This document shows, piece by piece, positions 1-10,500 of a stretch of 54,158 bases of DNA. The notes under the pieces are model-generated. The model worked only from the letters and a program-made list of their open reading frames with translations, was not told where the DNA came from and made no database searches. The DNA is from Streptomyces sp. E2N166 (GTDB taxonomy: Bacteria; Actinomycetota; Actinomycetes; Streptomycetales; Streptomycetaceae). Position 1 is the stretch's first letter; the number at the start of each line of letters is the position of its first letter. The translations under genes and the position numbers were made by a program. The stretch lies in the NCBI RefSeq assembly GCF_003671715.1, contig NZ_RAIF01000006.1, forward strand, positions 911,879 to 966,036, in the 5' to 3' direction.

Positions 1-3000
1 AGGGGACGGGCGGGGTCGGGGGCGGGAAGCGGGTGCGGCCGCACATGCGGCAGCCAGCGGCGCCGGCCCCGGTGGGCGACGACGGGCGGGGCCTCGGCTG
101 CGAGCAGTTCGGCGACCACCTGCTCGGCCTGTCGCTTCGGGCCGTCGGGCGCGTCGGGCGCCAGGTCGACGACGGTGCAGGCGAGGCCGGGATACTCCCG
201 CGGCAGCACCTTGGCGGCGGCGGTGAGCAGGGACTGTTCGGGATGGCGCAGGTCGCCGCCGAGCACGTCCTGGCCACCGGCCGTCGCGATCAGCAGTCGT
301 CGGGGGGTTCCCCGGTCGGTGCGGGCCAGTGCCCGGACGGTGTCCAGCACGCTGTGCAGGCCGCGCGCCTTGGCCTCCTCGACCGCTTCGAGACCGGTCA
401 CCGGGCGCTCCGCGTTCCACAGGTGTGCGACGAGGTCGACGGTCACGCCCCGCTCGGTGAGGGTGTCGACGAGCCTCTGATGGGCGTCCGGGTCGGCCGG
501 GTCCACGCCGTGGTCGTCCGCGGCGCCGTCGGCCGGGTGCCCGGCGGGCCGTACGCGCACCGCCCGCACACCCCGCTCCCGCAGCAGTCGGCACACGCGG
601 TCCCCGAGGTCGCCGTCCCCGAAGACCAGGCAGGTACGGCCGGCCGGGTCGGGGCCGGGAACCGGGCTGACCGCGCTGTGCCAGCCGGTGCGGTACGTCC
701 ACCGTGCGGGGTCCGGGACGCGGGCGGGCGTCTCCCGGCCGGCCGGGGGGCCGCCGGCCGTACCGGCATCCGGCGACGCCGGGTCCCCGGCCCGGCGGGC
801 GAGCAGGAGGGTGGCGTCCGCGGTCGGTTCGGCCGGGCCCGGCACGGCCCCGTCGACGGCGAGGCCGGCGGCCCGCAGCGCGGCGCACCACTCCTCGGCG
901 GACAGCAGCGGTCCGCCGCACCGGCCGTCGCGGGCGTTCCACCACCCTTCGGTGAGGCCCCACACCATCGGGATCCAGCGGTCCCGGGCGGTCGTCTCGG
1001 TCAGCGCGAGCGTGCCGGCGGGTGCGAGCAGGGCGCGCAGCCGGCGCAGGGTGTCGTCGACGTCCGGTGTCGCGTGCACCACGTCGAGGCCGACGACCAG
1101 GTCGTACGAGGCCGGGGAGAAACCCTGGGCGGCGGGGTCGGCCGTGATGTCGAGAACCGCGGTCTCGACCGTGCGGTGCCCGCGCAGCACGCTCTGGGCA
1201 CGCAACTGTGCCACGAAGTGAGCGCTGACGTCGGTGACGGTGCAACGGGCGGAGGTCCCCTCCAGTGCGGCGACGAGGTGCTGCGTCAGCCGTCCGCCTC
1301 CCGCGCCCACCTCCAGCACCCGCAAGGGCCGGTCCCGTCCGTCGGCCAGCCGCCGGGCGAACCGCGCCACCGTCGAGGCGAGCGGGTCGACCCAGGAGTA
1401 CGGCGTGGTCCGCTCGGTGAGGAGCCGGGCCGCCAGGTCGCCCTCGCCGTGCGGGTGGAGCACGGCGAGTCCCGCTCCCGGCCGGCGCAGGCCGTCGCGG
1501 TAGCCGCGTCCGCAGTTCAGCAGCAGCTCCGCGATCCCGGCGACGTCGGGGTGGCGTGCGCGGATCCGGGCGGCGTGCCCTTCCGGGTCGGCGGGCCTCG
1601 TGGTGTTCAGGGTGTGGCGCGCCCCGTCGCGTACGACGAGCCCGTCCTCGACCAGCAGGGACAGCTGGTACTCCAGGAACGGCCGGTAGGCGGGCAGCGT
1701 GCCGAGGCGGGTGGCGAGTTCGTCGACGGTCCGGCCCGCGCGCAGGAAATCACCGTGCGGGTCGTCGGTGAGGTGGGCCAGGGCGAGCTCGGCGCACAGT
1801 CCGTCCAGGGCCGCCTGTGCCGCGGGCCGGTCCGCGAGGGTGGACGGGCGTTCCCGGCCGACCGCGTGGCGCAGCTCCTCCAGGACCGGGGCGAGCGCGC
1901 CGGCCGGGACGGCGGGAGGTCCGACCCAGTGGCGGGTGCGCCGGAAGACGTGCCCGGGCACCGTGGCACGCCGGGCTCCCCGGTCACGGTGGAAGGTGTC
2001 GAGTTTCAGGTCGACGCCGGCTTCCCACAGGGCGGCGAGCACCGGTGCCGGGCCCTTGCCGGTGGGGCCGGGAGGCGACCAGGCGGTGCGGCGGAGCGCC
2101 GGTGTCGAGACGGGACCGCCAGGGGGGCCGAGGCGGACGTCGAGCAGGGGCTCGCCCGGACCAGGGTCCGGGTGGGGGACCGGCTCGGCCGCGTCGCCGG
2201 TCGCCGGGGTCCCGAAGTCGGGACGCCGGAGGTGCCGTCCGGTGAAGGGACCGTCGCCACGGGCGCCGAGGCAGGGCAGGGACGACGCCGACGGCGCCGG
2301 GTCGGCGAGGACGGCGGCGCGCTCGCCGGGTGTGGCGGCCGTCAGCAGACGCAGCGCCTGTACCGGGGTGAGCATCCCGGCGACCACGGCCGCGGTGAGC
2401 TCGCCGGTGCCCGCGCCACTCACGGCGGCGGGGCGCACACCCCACCCAGCCAGGGCCTCCGCCAGGGCGTACTGGACGGCGAAGGCGGTGACCGGCGCCC
2501 CGGTCGCGGGATGGGGTGGGCGAGCGTCGTCGGGGCGCCGCACGATGACGTCCGCGCGGGCGGCCCGGTCGATCAGGGCGTCCAGGGCCCGGGCCACGGC
2601 GGGCTCCGCGGCGAGCGCGGCGAGGTCGGCCCGGCTCAGAGCCGTCGGATCGGGCAGGGTGAACACCACACGGCGGGCGACGGCGGATTCCTCCGGTGCC
2701 GCCGCCAAGGCCCGTACGGCGGTGGCGGTGTCCGTGGCGAGCACCGCCCTGCGGTGGGGGAAGGCGCGCTTGCCCGAGAGGCTGCGCGCGACGTCGGCGA
2801 GGGGCGTGCCGGGGGCCTCGATCAGGTGGCGCCTGAGCCGGGCGGCCGTGCGACGCAGGGTGTCCCGGTCACGGCCGGACAGTAGCAGCGGGGTCTCACC
2901 GCCCGGCTCCGGCCGGGGACTTGGGGCCGGGGGTTCCTGCAGGACGACATGGGCGTTGGTGCCGCCCACGCCGAAGGAGCTGACACCGACACGGCGATTG

Positions 3001-4259
3001 CCGCGCGGGCCGGGCAGCGGCCGCGCCTCGGTCGTGACGTAGAACGGGCTGCCGGCGAAGTCGATGGCGGGGTTCGGGGCACGGAAGTAGGGACTGGGGG
3101 GTACGGTGCCCTCCCGGGCGACGAGGACGCCGGCGATGAACCCGGCGATGCCGGCCGCGGCGTCCAGGTGGCCGATGGCCGCCTTGAGGGAGCCGACGGC
3201 GCAGTACCCGCGCCGGTCGGTGGTGTGGCGGAACGCCTTGGTGAGGGCCTCGATCTCGACCGGATCGCCGAGTGCGGTGCCCGTGCCGTGGGCTTCGACG
3301 TAGCCGACGGTGTCGGCCGACACACCGGAGTCCGCGTGGGCCTCGGCGATCACCTCGCTCTGGCCGCGCACGCTGGGCGCGGTGAAGCCGATCTTGTCGC
3401 GGCCGTCGTTGTTGAGGGCCGAGCCCAGGACCACCGCGTGGATGTGGTCGCCGTCGCGGACGGCGTCGGACAGGCGCTTGAGGAGGACCATGCCGGCGCC
3501 GCTGCCCCCCACGGTGCCGTCGGCGGCGCGGTCGAAGGGGCGGCAGGCACCGCTCGGGGAATAGATGCCGTCGGGGGCGTGGAGATAGCCCTGTCGCTGG
3601 GGCACTTGGAGGGAGATCCCGCCGGCGAGCGCCAGGTCGCACTCGTAGGACTGCAGGCTGCGCGCGGCGAGGTGGACGGCGGCGAGGGAGGACGAGCAGG
3701 CCGAGCCGACGGCGATGCTCGGTCCGCGCAGTCCGAGCCGGTGGGAGACGCCGGTGGCGAGGAAGTCCTTGTCGTTGTGGACGAGCAGGGACAGTCCGCC
3801 GAGGGCCCGTGCGGCCTCTGAGCCGGTCAGCAGGTTGCGCACCAGGTAGGAGCTGAAGCTCGCCGAAAGGAACACACCGACGGGGCCTTCGGTCTCGGCG
3901 GGGTCGTAACCGGCCGACTCGAAGGCGTCCCAGGCGACTTCCAGGCCGATGCGGTGCTGGGGGTCCATGATCTGCGCCTCGCGGGGCGCGTACCCGAAGA
4001 GGTCCGCGTCGAAGAGGTCCACTCCGTCGAGCAGGCCCTCGGCACCGACGAAGGCGGGGTGGCCGACGACGCGGGGACGGCCCGGGATGTCGGCCGCCTC
4101 CTCCGCGCTGAAGTGGCGCACCGCCGAAAGCCCGTCGCGGAGGTTCGCCCACAGCTGCTCCGGGGTGTCCGCACCGGGCAGCCGGCACGCCATGCCGACC
4201 ACAGCGATGGTCTCGATGTCCTCGTCGCCGGTCGCGGGTGTGTACGCGGGAACGCTCAC
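1..4259 (-). CDS. PKS module, KS-AT(degenerate)-MT-KR..., partial (BlmVIII-like)
   Basis: Type I polyketide synthase module; the first 1419 residues are visible and the 3' end lies beyond the left edge. The GTG start at 4259 overlaps the TGA of the upstream NRPS (GTGA), so the two are translationally coupled. Domains in order: ketosynthase (about 10-440) with the active-site Cys in GSACSSSL near residue 188, HGTGT and NAHV; an acyltransferase-like region (about 450-730); a C-methyltransferase (about 750-1110) with SAM motif LEVGAGGG near 980; then the structural half of a ketoreductase. The AT is decayed: GHSxGE reads GAGTGE (615-620), so Ser is Gly, and I find neither the GQG motif nor the xAxHS motif. 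The extender must come from a separate AT, or the module skips it. Known: bleomycin BlmVIII has KS-AT-MT-KR-ACP. Inferred: this is its counterpart, adding a methylated C2 unit to the Ala-terminated peptide. Confidence 0.9.
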   Translation of the reverse strand, partial: MSVPAYTPATGDEDIETIAVVGMACRLPGADTPEQLWANLRDGLSAVRHFSAEEAADIPGRPRVVGHPAFVGAEGLLDGVDLFDADLFGYAPREAQIMDPQHRIGLEVAWDAFESAGYDPAETEGPVGVFLSASFSSYLVRNLLTGSEAARALGGLSLLVHNDKDFLATGVSHRLGLRGPSIAVGSACSSSLAAVHLAARSLQSYECDLALAGGISLQVPQRQGYLHAPDGIYSPSGACRPFDRAADGTVGGSGAGMVLLKRLSDAVRDGDHIHAVVLGSALNNDGRDKIGFTAPSVRGQSEVIAEAHADSGVSADTVGYVEAHGTGTALGDPVEIEALTKAFRHTTDRRGYCAVGSLKAAIGHLDAAAGIAGFIAGVLVAREGTVPPSPYFRAPNPAIDFAGSPFYVTTEARPLPGPRGNRRVGVSSFGVGGTNAHVVLQEPPAPSPRPEPGGETPLLLSGRDRDTLRRTAARLRRHLIEAPGTPLADVARSLSGKRAFPHRRAVLATDTATAVRALAAAPEESAVARRVVFTLPDPTALSRADLAALAAEPAVARALDALIDRAARADVIVRRPDDARPPHPATGAPVTAFAVQYALAEALAGWGVRPAAVSGAGTGELTAAVVAGMLTPVQALRLLTAATPGERAAVLADPAPSASSLPCLGARGDGPFTGRHLRRPDFGTPATGDAAEPVPHPDPGPGEPLLDVRLGPPGGPVSTPALRRTAWSPPGPTGKGPAPVLAALWEAGVDLKLDTFHRDRGARRATVPGHVFRRTRHWVGPPAVPAGALAPVLEELRHAVGRERPSTLADRPAAQAALDGLCAELALAHLTDDPHGDFLRAGRTVDELATRLGTLPAYRPFLEYQLSLLVEDGLVVRDGARHTLNTTRPADPEGHAARIRARHPDVAGIAELLLNCGRGYRDGLRRPGAGLAVLHPHGEGDLAARLLTERTTPYSWVDPLASTVARFARRLADGRDRPLRVLEVGAGGGRLTQHLVAALEGTSARCTVTDVSAHFVAQLRAQSVLRGHRTVETAVLDITADPAAQGFSPASYDLVVGLDVVHATPDVDDTLRRLRALLAPAGTLALTETTARDRWIPMVWGLTEGWWNARDGRCGGPLLSAEEWCAALRAAGLAVDGAVPGPAEPTADATLLLARRAGDPASPDAGTAGGPPAGRETPARVPDPARWTYRTGWHSAVSPVPGPDPAGRTCLVFGDGDLGDRVCRLLRERGVRAVRVRPAGHPADGAADDHGVDPADPDAHQRLVDTLTERGVTVDLVAHLWNAERPVTGLEAVEEAKARGLHSVLDTVRALARTDRGTPRRLLIATAGGQDVLGGDLRHPEQSLLTAAAKVLPREYPGLACTVVDLAPDAPDGPKRQAEQVVAELLAAEAPPVVAHRGRRRWLPHVRPHPLPAPDPARP

Positions 4260-7200
4260 CGTCCGGCCTCCGGCGCACGGCGGCCGGCGGCCGCGGAGCG
4301 GCGCCGCCTGCGTCCGCGGTCGGCCGCACCGGCCGTGTCCTCGGCGGCGCCGGGCTCGTCACCGCGTGCCATGACGCCGGCGAAGCGCTCGGCGATGGCG
4401 GCCACGGTCGGCCAGGTGAACAGGTCGACGAGCGTGAGGTCGGGATGGACGGCTTCGCACAGTCTGCGATGCAGCTTGAGCAGGAGGAGGGAGTTGCCGC
4501 CCAGTTCGAGGAAGTTGTCGTGCAGTCCGACGCGCGGCAGGTCGAGGACCTCGCACCAGATCGTCGCTACGGCCTTCTCCAGCTCGGTGCGCGGTGGTGC
4601 CGCGAGCGGGGCGGTCGCCTCCGTCCGGACGGGTTCCAGCGCGAGCCGGCGGGTCAGTTCGCCGCGGTCGAGCTTGCCGTTGGAGTTGAGCGGCAGCTCG
4701 GCCCGGATCCGCAGCTCGGCGGGGATCATCGCCCGGGGCAGCCGGGTGCGCAGATGGGCGAGGAGGTCGGAGGTGAGGGCCTGTTCGCCGGCCACGTCCT
4801 CGGGGCGCACCTTGACGAAGGCGACGAGGCGGGTGGGCGTGCCGTCGTGACGCTCCACCACGACCGCCGCGTCGAGCACCGCCGGGTGGGCGCGGGTGAC
4901 GGTCTCGATCTCCTCGGGTTCGATCCGTACGCCGCGCAGTTTGATCTGCGAGTCGCGGCGGCCGAGGAAGACCAGTTCGCCTCGGCCGTCCACCCGTGCC
5001 TGGTCGCCGGTGAGGTAGAGGCGTCCACCGCCGGTGCCGCTCGCGGGGTCGGGCGCGAAGCGTTCGGCCGTCAGCCGGGGGCGGCCGACGTAGCCCCGGG
5101 CGAGACCCACGCCCCCGATGACGATCTCGCCGGCGACTCCGACGGGAACCGGGCGGCTGCCGCGGTCGGCCACCCACATGAGCACCGTGAGGAGGGGGCG
5201 CCCGATGGTGGGAGGCTCGTCGGAGTCGAGGGGGACGCGGATGTTCGCGGAGTGTGTGGTGGTCTCGGAGGGCCCGTACAGGTTGTGCACGCGCACGCCC
5301 GGCACCCGGCGGGCCAGTCGGTCGACGACGCCGCGCTGCAGGGTCTCGCCGCCGATGTTGACGGTGCGTACCGAGCGGGGGATCGCGTCGGCCTCGGCGA
5401 GGGTGTCCACGGCCGTGGGCACCGTACTGAGCAGGGTTGCCGTGGCGGCCGCGGGCATGTGGGGCACGTGCAGGGCGTTGTCGCCCAGCAGGACGGTGCC
5501 GCCGTGGGTGAGGGGTGCGAAGAGTTCGAAGACGGAGACGTCGAAGGACACCGAGGTGGTGGCGAGGACGGCCGTCAGTTCCTCGGCGGAGAAGGTGCGG
5601 CCCGCCCAGCGCAGGAAGGTGTCGAGGTTTCCGTGCTGGAGGGCGATGCCCTTGGGCCGTCCGGTGGAGCCGGAGGTGAACAGCACGTAGGCGAGGCTGT
5701 TCGGGTGGACGTCCGTGTCCGGGCCGAGGAGGTCGTGGCCGGGATGCCGTACGACCGGGTCCGTGTCGTCGTCCATGACGATCACGTCGGCGGGATCGGT
5801 CAGGTCGTCGAGACCGGTGGAGTGCAGAAGGTCCCGCTCGGTGACGAGCAGGCCCATGGACGCGTCTTCGATCATGCCGCTCAGCCGCTGGGTGGGGTAG
5901 GCGGGGTCGAGGGGCAGGTAGGCGGCGCCGGCCTTGAGAACGGCGAGCAGCGTGACGGGCAGGTGGGTGGTCCGGCGCAGGCACACGCCGACGACGGTCT
6001 CCGGGCCGGCCCCACGGGCCACGAGTTCCCGGGCGAGCCTGTTGGCCCGGTGGTTGAGCGCGGCGTAGGTGAGGCTGTGGGCGCCGTGGACGACGGCCAC
6101 GGTGTCGGGACGGCGGCGGACCTGTTCCTCGAAGCGCCGGTGGGCAGGCGTCCACCGGTCGGGTGCGTTGGCGACGGTGTGTGCGGCGTGCTGGGTGGCG
6201 GGCCAATACGGGCCGAGGGCGCGCCGTTCCGTGCCGTCCAGCAGGGGCAGGTCGGCGACGGCGCGTTCGGGGGCGCTCACCGCGGCGGTCAGCAGCGCGC
6301 GCAGGTGGCGGGCGGCGGCGTCGGCCTCGGCGCGGTTCGCCGAGCGGCTGTCGACGTCCAGGTCGAAGGAGATCTGCCGCTCGTCCTCGGTCGCGGTGAC
6401 GGTGAGTTCGTACTTGGCCGCGGCGGGCGCGACCGGCGCCAGCGTGGTCTCCACGCCGTCCAGCCGGGGCAGCGGCGGTGCCTGCTGGTAGGCGAAGAGC
6501 GCGGAGAAGAAGGGGTGGACGGTGGGGGTGGCGTCGGTGTGGAAGTCCTCGACGAGGCGTTCGAAGGGCACACCCCGGTGTTCGTGGGCGTCCAGCCAGG
6601 CCCGGCGGGTGCGGCGCAGCGCCGCCCGGAAGGGCAGGCCACCCGTGCCGAGACGGACCCCGACGGGGAGCAGGTTGACGTACAGGCCGACGCGTCCGGC
6701 GTCCTCGGCTGCGTCGCGCAGGGCCACCGGGACACCGACGACGACGTCCTCCTGTCCACCGTACCGGTGCAGCAGGCAGATCAAGGCCGTCAGCAGCACG
6801 AGCTGCGTGGTGCACCCCTCCTCGGCGGCCAGGGTCCGCAGGCGGCTCAGTCCCGTGCCCGACAGTGTGCACCTGCCGCTGACGAGGGCGGCCGAATCCG
6901 TGGCGGGACCGGCGGCCCTCCGGCGCCCGGCGAGGACAGGAAGCACCAGGGGTTGTGCCGGTACGTCGGCCAGGGTGTCGCGCCAGTACGCCAGGCTGTC
7001 CGCCGGGACCTGCCCTGCCTCGGGTACCGGGAGCCCGTCGTGCGGTGCGGCCGGCCCGGGCCGGCCGTGGGCCGGTTCGCGGTAGGCGTGCTCCAGTTCC
7101 GCGCACACGACGGGCAGCGATCCGCCGTCGAAGACGATGTGGTGGGTGAGCAGGACCAGCAGATGGTCGTCGGGAGCGGCACGCAGCAGGATCCAGTGGG

Positions 7201-7573
7201 TGACGGGTCCGTGCGTGAGGTCGACGGAGCGGGCGGAGGCGGCGTCCAGGAACCGGCGCGCCTCGGCGTGGAACTGCTCCGGGGGCAGGCCGGAGAGATC
7301 CACCAGCCGCAGCGGCGGCCCGTCGGGGAGGACGCGGGCCACCGGCTCGTGCCCGCCGGGTTCCACGGGGAAGACGGTGCGCAGAGCCGCGTGACGGCGG
7401 GTCACGTCGGCCAGGGCGGCGCGCAGGGCGGCGACACGGAGCGGGCCGCGCAGCCGGAGCGCGATCACGACGTTGTAGGCGGGGTTGTCCGGGGACAACC
7501 GGTGGAGGAACCACAGGCGCTGCTGCCCCGGGGTCAGGGGATGGAGCCGGGTGTCGCCGTAAGTGGGGATCAT
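4256..7573 (-). CDS. NRPS, single module C-A-T (BlmIX-like, predicted Ala)
   Basis: Nonribosomal peptide synthetase of 1105 residues, one elongation module. The condensation domain (about 1-430) keeps HHIVFDG. The adenylation domain (about 450-960) has LFTSGSTGRPKG, YGPSE and the late Lys in NSNGKLDRG. The thiolation domain (about 970-1050) carries its phosphopantetheine Ser in LGGNSL. Pocket residues read by hand give D-V-F-S-N-G-L-T-H-K, nearest to actinobacterial Ala codes such as DLFNNALTYK, so Ala is tentative. There is no epimerase or thioesterase, and the C-terminus is a short Arg-rich tail that may act as a docking segment. The ATG overlaps the TGA of the upstream NRPS, and its own TGA overlaps the PKS GTG, so the three genes form a coupled assembly line. 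The length is close to what I recall for BlmIX (about 1070). Confidence 0.93.
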   Translation of the reverse strand: MIPTYGDTRLHPLTPGQQRLWFLHRLSPDNPAYNVVIALRLRGPLRVAALRAALADVTRRHAALRTVFPVEPGGHEPVARVLPDGPPLRLVDLSGLPPEQFHAEARRFLDAASARSVDLTHGPVTHWILLRAAPDDHLLVLLTHHIVFDGGSLPVVCAELEHAYREPAHGRPGPAAPHDGLPVPEAGQVPADSLAYWRDTLADVPAQPLVLPVLAGRRRAAGPATDSAALVSGRCTLSGTGLSRLRTLAAEEGCTTQLVLLTALICLLHRYGGQEDVVVGVPVALRDAAEDAGRVGLYVNLLPVGVRLGTGGLPFRAALRRTRRAWLDAHEHRGVPFERLVEDFHTDATPTVHPFFSALFAYQQAPPLPRLDGVETTLAPVAPAAAKYELTVTATEDERQISFDLDVDSRSANRAEADAAARHLRALLTAAVSAPERAVADLPLLDGTERRALGPYWPATQHAAHTVANAPDRWTPAHRRFEEQVRRRPDTVAVVHGAHSLTYAALNHRANRLARELVARGAGPETVVGVCLRRTTHLPVTLLAVLKAGAAYLPLDPAYPTQRLSGMIEDASMGLLVTERDLLHSTGLDDLTDPADVIVMDDDTDPVVRHPGHDLLGPDTDVHPNSLAYVLFTSGSTGRPKGIALQHGNLDTFLRWAGRTFSAEELTAVLATTSVSFDVSVFELFAPLTHGGTVLLGDNALHVPHMPAAATATLLSTVPTAVDTLAEADAIPRSVRTVNIGGETLQRGVVDRLARRVPGVRVHNLYGPSETTTHSANIRVPLDSDEPPTIGRPLLTVLMWVADRGSRPVPVGVAGEIVIGGVGLARGYVGRPRLTAERFAPDPASGTGGGRLYLTGDQARVDGRGELVFLGRRDSQIKLRGVRIEPEEIETVTRAHPAVLDAAVVVERHDGTPTRLVAFVKVRPEDVAGEQALTSDLLAHLRTRLPRAMIPAELRIRAELPLNSNGKLDRGELTRRLALEPVRTEATAPLAAPPRTELEKAVATIWCEVLDLPRVGLHDNFLELGGNSLLLLKLHRRLCEAVHPDLTLVDLFTWPTVAAIAERFAGVMARGDEPGAAEDTAGAADRGRRRRRSAAAGRRAPEAGR

Positions 7574-10500
7574 CGGTCTGCCGCTTCGGCCGACGCCGCG
7601 GCGATGCCCCGTTCCACCGGCCCCTCGCCGCGCCGTGCCGCGTCGATGACGGCGGCGAACTCCGCCAGGGTGGCCGCGTCGAACAGGGCGCGCACGGTGA
7701 TGCGGGTGCCGAAGGCCTTGTTGACGGCCGTGGTGACCTGCATCGCGCGGAGCGATTCACCGCCGAGGTCGAAGAAGCCGGAACGTGCGCTGACCCGTTC
7801 CAGGCCGAGCACCCGGCACCACACGGCGGCGATCATCCGTTCGCTCTCGGTGGCGGGTTCGACGTGCGGGACGCCGGACCGCTGGGTGACGGCAGGTGCG
7901 GGCAGAGCGGAGCGGTCGACCTTGCCGGTCGCGGTCAGGGGCACGGCGTCGAGGACCGTGACGTGGGCGGGGACCATGTAGCGGGGCAGCCGGTCGCGGA
8001 CGAACTGCTGCACGCGCAGGGCATCGAGGGCCGCCCCCGGCTGCAGGACGACGTGGGCGGTCAGTTCCTTGCTGCCGGAGGGGCCTTGGTGGACGGCCAC
8101 CACGGACTTGTGGACATCGGGATGGGCGTCGAGAACGGCCTCGATCTCGCTGAGTTCCACGCGGAAACCGCGGATCTTGACCTGCTGGTCGTCGCGTCCG
8201 ACGAACTCCAGGTCGCCGCCGCTCAGACAGCGGACCACGTCACCGGTGACGTAGTGCCGCTCGCCGGGGGCGGCGGCGCGCGCGGCGGGCCGGAAGGCGG
8301 CGGCGGTGGCCCGGGGGCGTCCGAGGTAGCCGCGGGCCACGCCGGGACCGGCGACGAGGAGGGCGCCGGAGACGCCCACCGGCACGTCGTGGCCGTACGG
8401 ATTGACCACACGGGCGCGGCTGCCCGCGATGGGCCGGCCGATGGGCAGATGGGGCCGGCCGGTTCCCGGACCGCCCGTCCACACGGTGCTCCACACGGTC
8501 GCCTCGGTCGGCCCGTACTCGTTGTGGAGCGAGGCGCGGGGGACCCGGTCGAGGGCCAGTTCGCCGAGCGCCGAGGGGCAGGGTTCGCCGGCGGCCGTGA
8601 CCACGCGCAGGGCGTCCAGCTCGCCGTCGCCGGCCTCTTCCAGCACGGGCACCAGCAGGGAGGGGATGGCGAGCGTGTGCGTGACGCGTTCGCGAACGAG
8701 CCGGTCGAGCACGTCGAGCGGTTCCAGCTGGGCTCCCTCGGGCGGCAGGACGAGCGCGCCGCCCTCGGTGAGAGTCCAGAAGATGCCGGCCACGGAGCTG
8801 TCGAAGGCGAACGACGACAGGAGGAGGAAGCGGTCCACCGGGTCGGGGTAGGTCGCGCTGCGCGCGCGCAGCGAGGCCACGACGTTGCGGTGCTCGACGA
8901 CGACGCCCTTGGGCTCGCCGGTCGACCCGGAGGTGAACAGGACGTAGGCGGCGTTGCCCGGGCCGGCCTGCGGAGCGGGGCGCGCTCCGCCCGGCTCGGG
9001 CACGGAGGCTGTGCGACCCAGCGGGTCCAGGGTCAGTGCGGTGGTGCCGGCGGGCACGCGGTCCTTCCGGGCGTGCTGCGCGATGACGAGGCCGACGCCG
9101 GACGCGGCCACGATCGACGCCAGCCGGGCCTCGGGCAGGGCGGGGTCGAGCGGCACGTAGGCGCCGCCGGCCTTGAGGACGCCGAGGATGGCGATGATCT
9201 GTTCGGCGGAGCGGTCGGCGAGGACGCCGACGGGCACCTCGGCGCCGACGCCGTGGGCCCGCAGGGTGCGGGCCAGTTCACTGGCGCGCCGGTCCAGGGC
9301 CGCGTAGGAGATCGAGCCGCCGGACCACTGCACGGCCGTGGCGTCGGGCTGCGTGCGGGCCCTCTCCTCGAAGAGATGGTGCAGGCAGCGGTCCTCGGCC
9401 GCGGGCAGGTCGGGTCCCTGCAGGGACTTCAGGGTGCGCCGGTCGCCGGCGGACAGGAAGTCCCGGGCGTCGTAGCGGCCGTCCGGGTCACCGGCCATGG
9501 CGGTGAGGACCCCGACATAGGCGTCGGATATGCCGCGCATCAGTTCGTCGGTGAACTGGAGGCTGTCGTACTCGATCCTCACCTCCAGGTCCCCGTTGTC
9601 GCGGTTGAGGCGGAAGATCCCGCAGAACGGGAACGTCGACTCGCCGTACAGCTCGTCGGCGACATGCCGGACGCCCCGGGCGCGCCAGCGGTCCAGCACG
9701 CGGAAGACGTGGTAGTCGGTGAAGAAGAACAGTGTCTCGGCCAAGGGCTCGTTGCCCTGGTGGCGCTTGAGTTCCGCCATGGGAAGCCGGCGGTGCGGCA
9801 TGGTGGCGCGCTCCGATGCGAGGCTCGCGGCGACCAGGTCGCGCCAGGTTCCGCCGGGCATCGCGACGCGGTGGGCGAGGCTGTTGACGAACAGGCCGAT
9901 GGCGGTACTGCCGTCGGTGTCCTCGGGGCGGCCGTTGGTGACGGTGTAGCTGAGGGTGTCGGTGTGTCCGCCGAACAGCGACATCACCCGCATATGAGCG
10001 GCCATCAGCACGGTCTTCAGCGGGACGCCCTCGTCCCGCGCGAAGTGCTTGAGCGCGTCGGAGAGCTCGGCGGTGACCGGCACGGCGAGCCGGACGATGT
10101 CCCGCGCGCCCTTGTCCGCGGTCTGTCCCACCTCGATGCGGGGCAGCCGCATCAGGGAGGCGTCGGCCAGATACGCGTCCCAGAAGTCGTACTTGCCGCG
10201 GTCCTCCAGCGCCTCGAGTTCGAGCGCCACGGCGTCGCGCATCGACGCGGCGGGGGCCCGCAGCTCGATGGGTTCGTCGTACACCAGCGAGAAGTAGTGG
10301 TCGAAGATCTCAGTGATCATCAGGGCTTCGCTCCACCCGTCGACGATCTCGTGGTGGAAGCCGTAGGTGAACTGGAACTCGTCGTCGCTGAGCCGCTGCA
10401 CCATGAAGCGGATCAGGGGGTAGTCGTGGAGTTCGAAGCCGCGCTCCTGCTCCCCTTCGACCCAGCGCAGGACACGGGCTTGCTGCTCCTCGGGGTCGAG

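Noticed and set aside
33..2885. 950-residue plus-strand frame across the PKS gene
   Set aside because: Gly/Arg/Val-rich shadow of the real minus-strand frame, which shows KS, MT and KR motifs.
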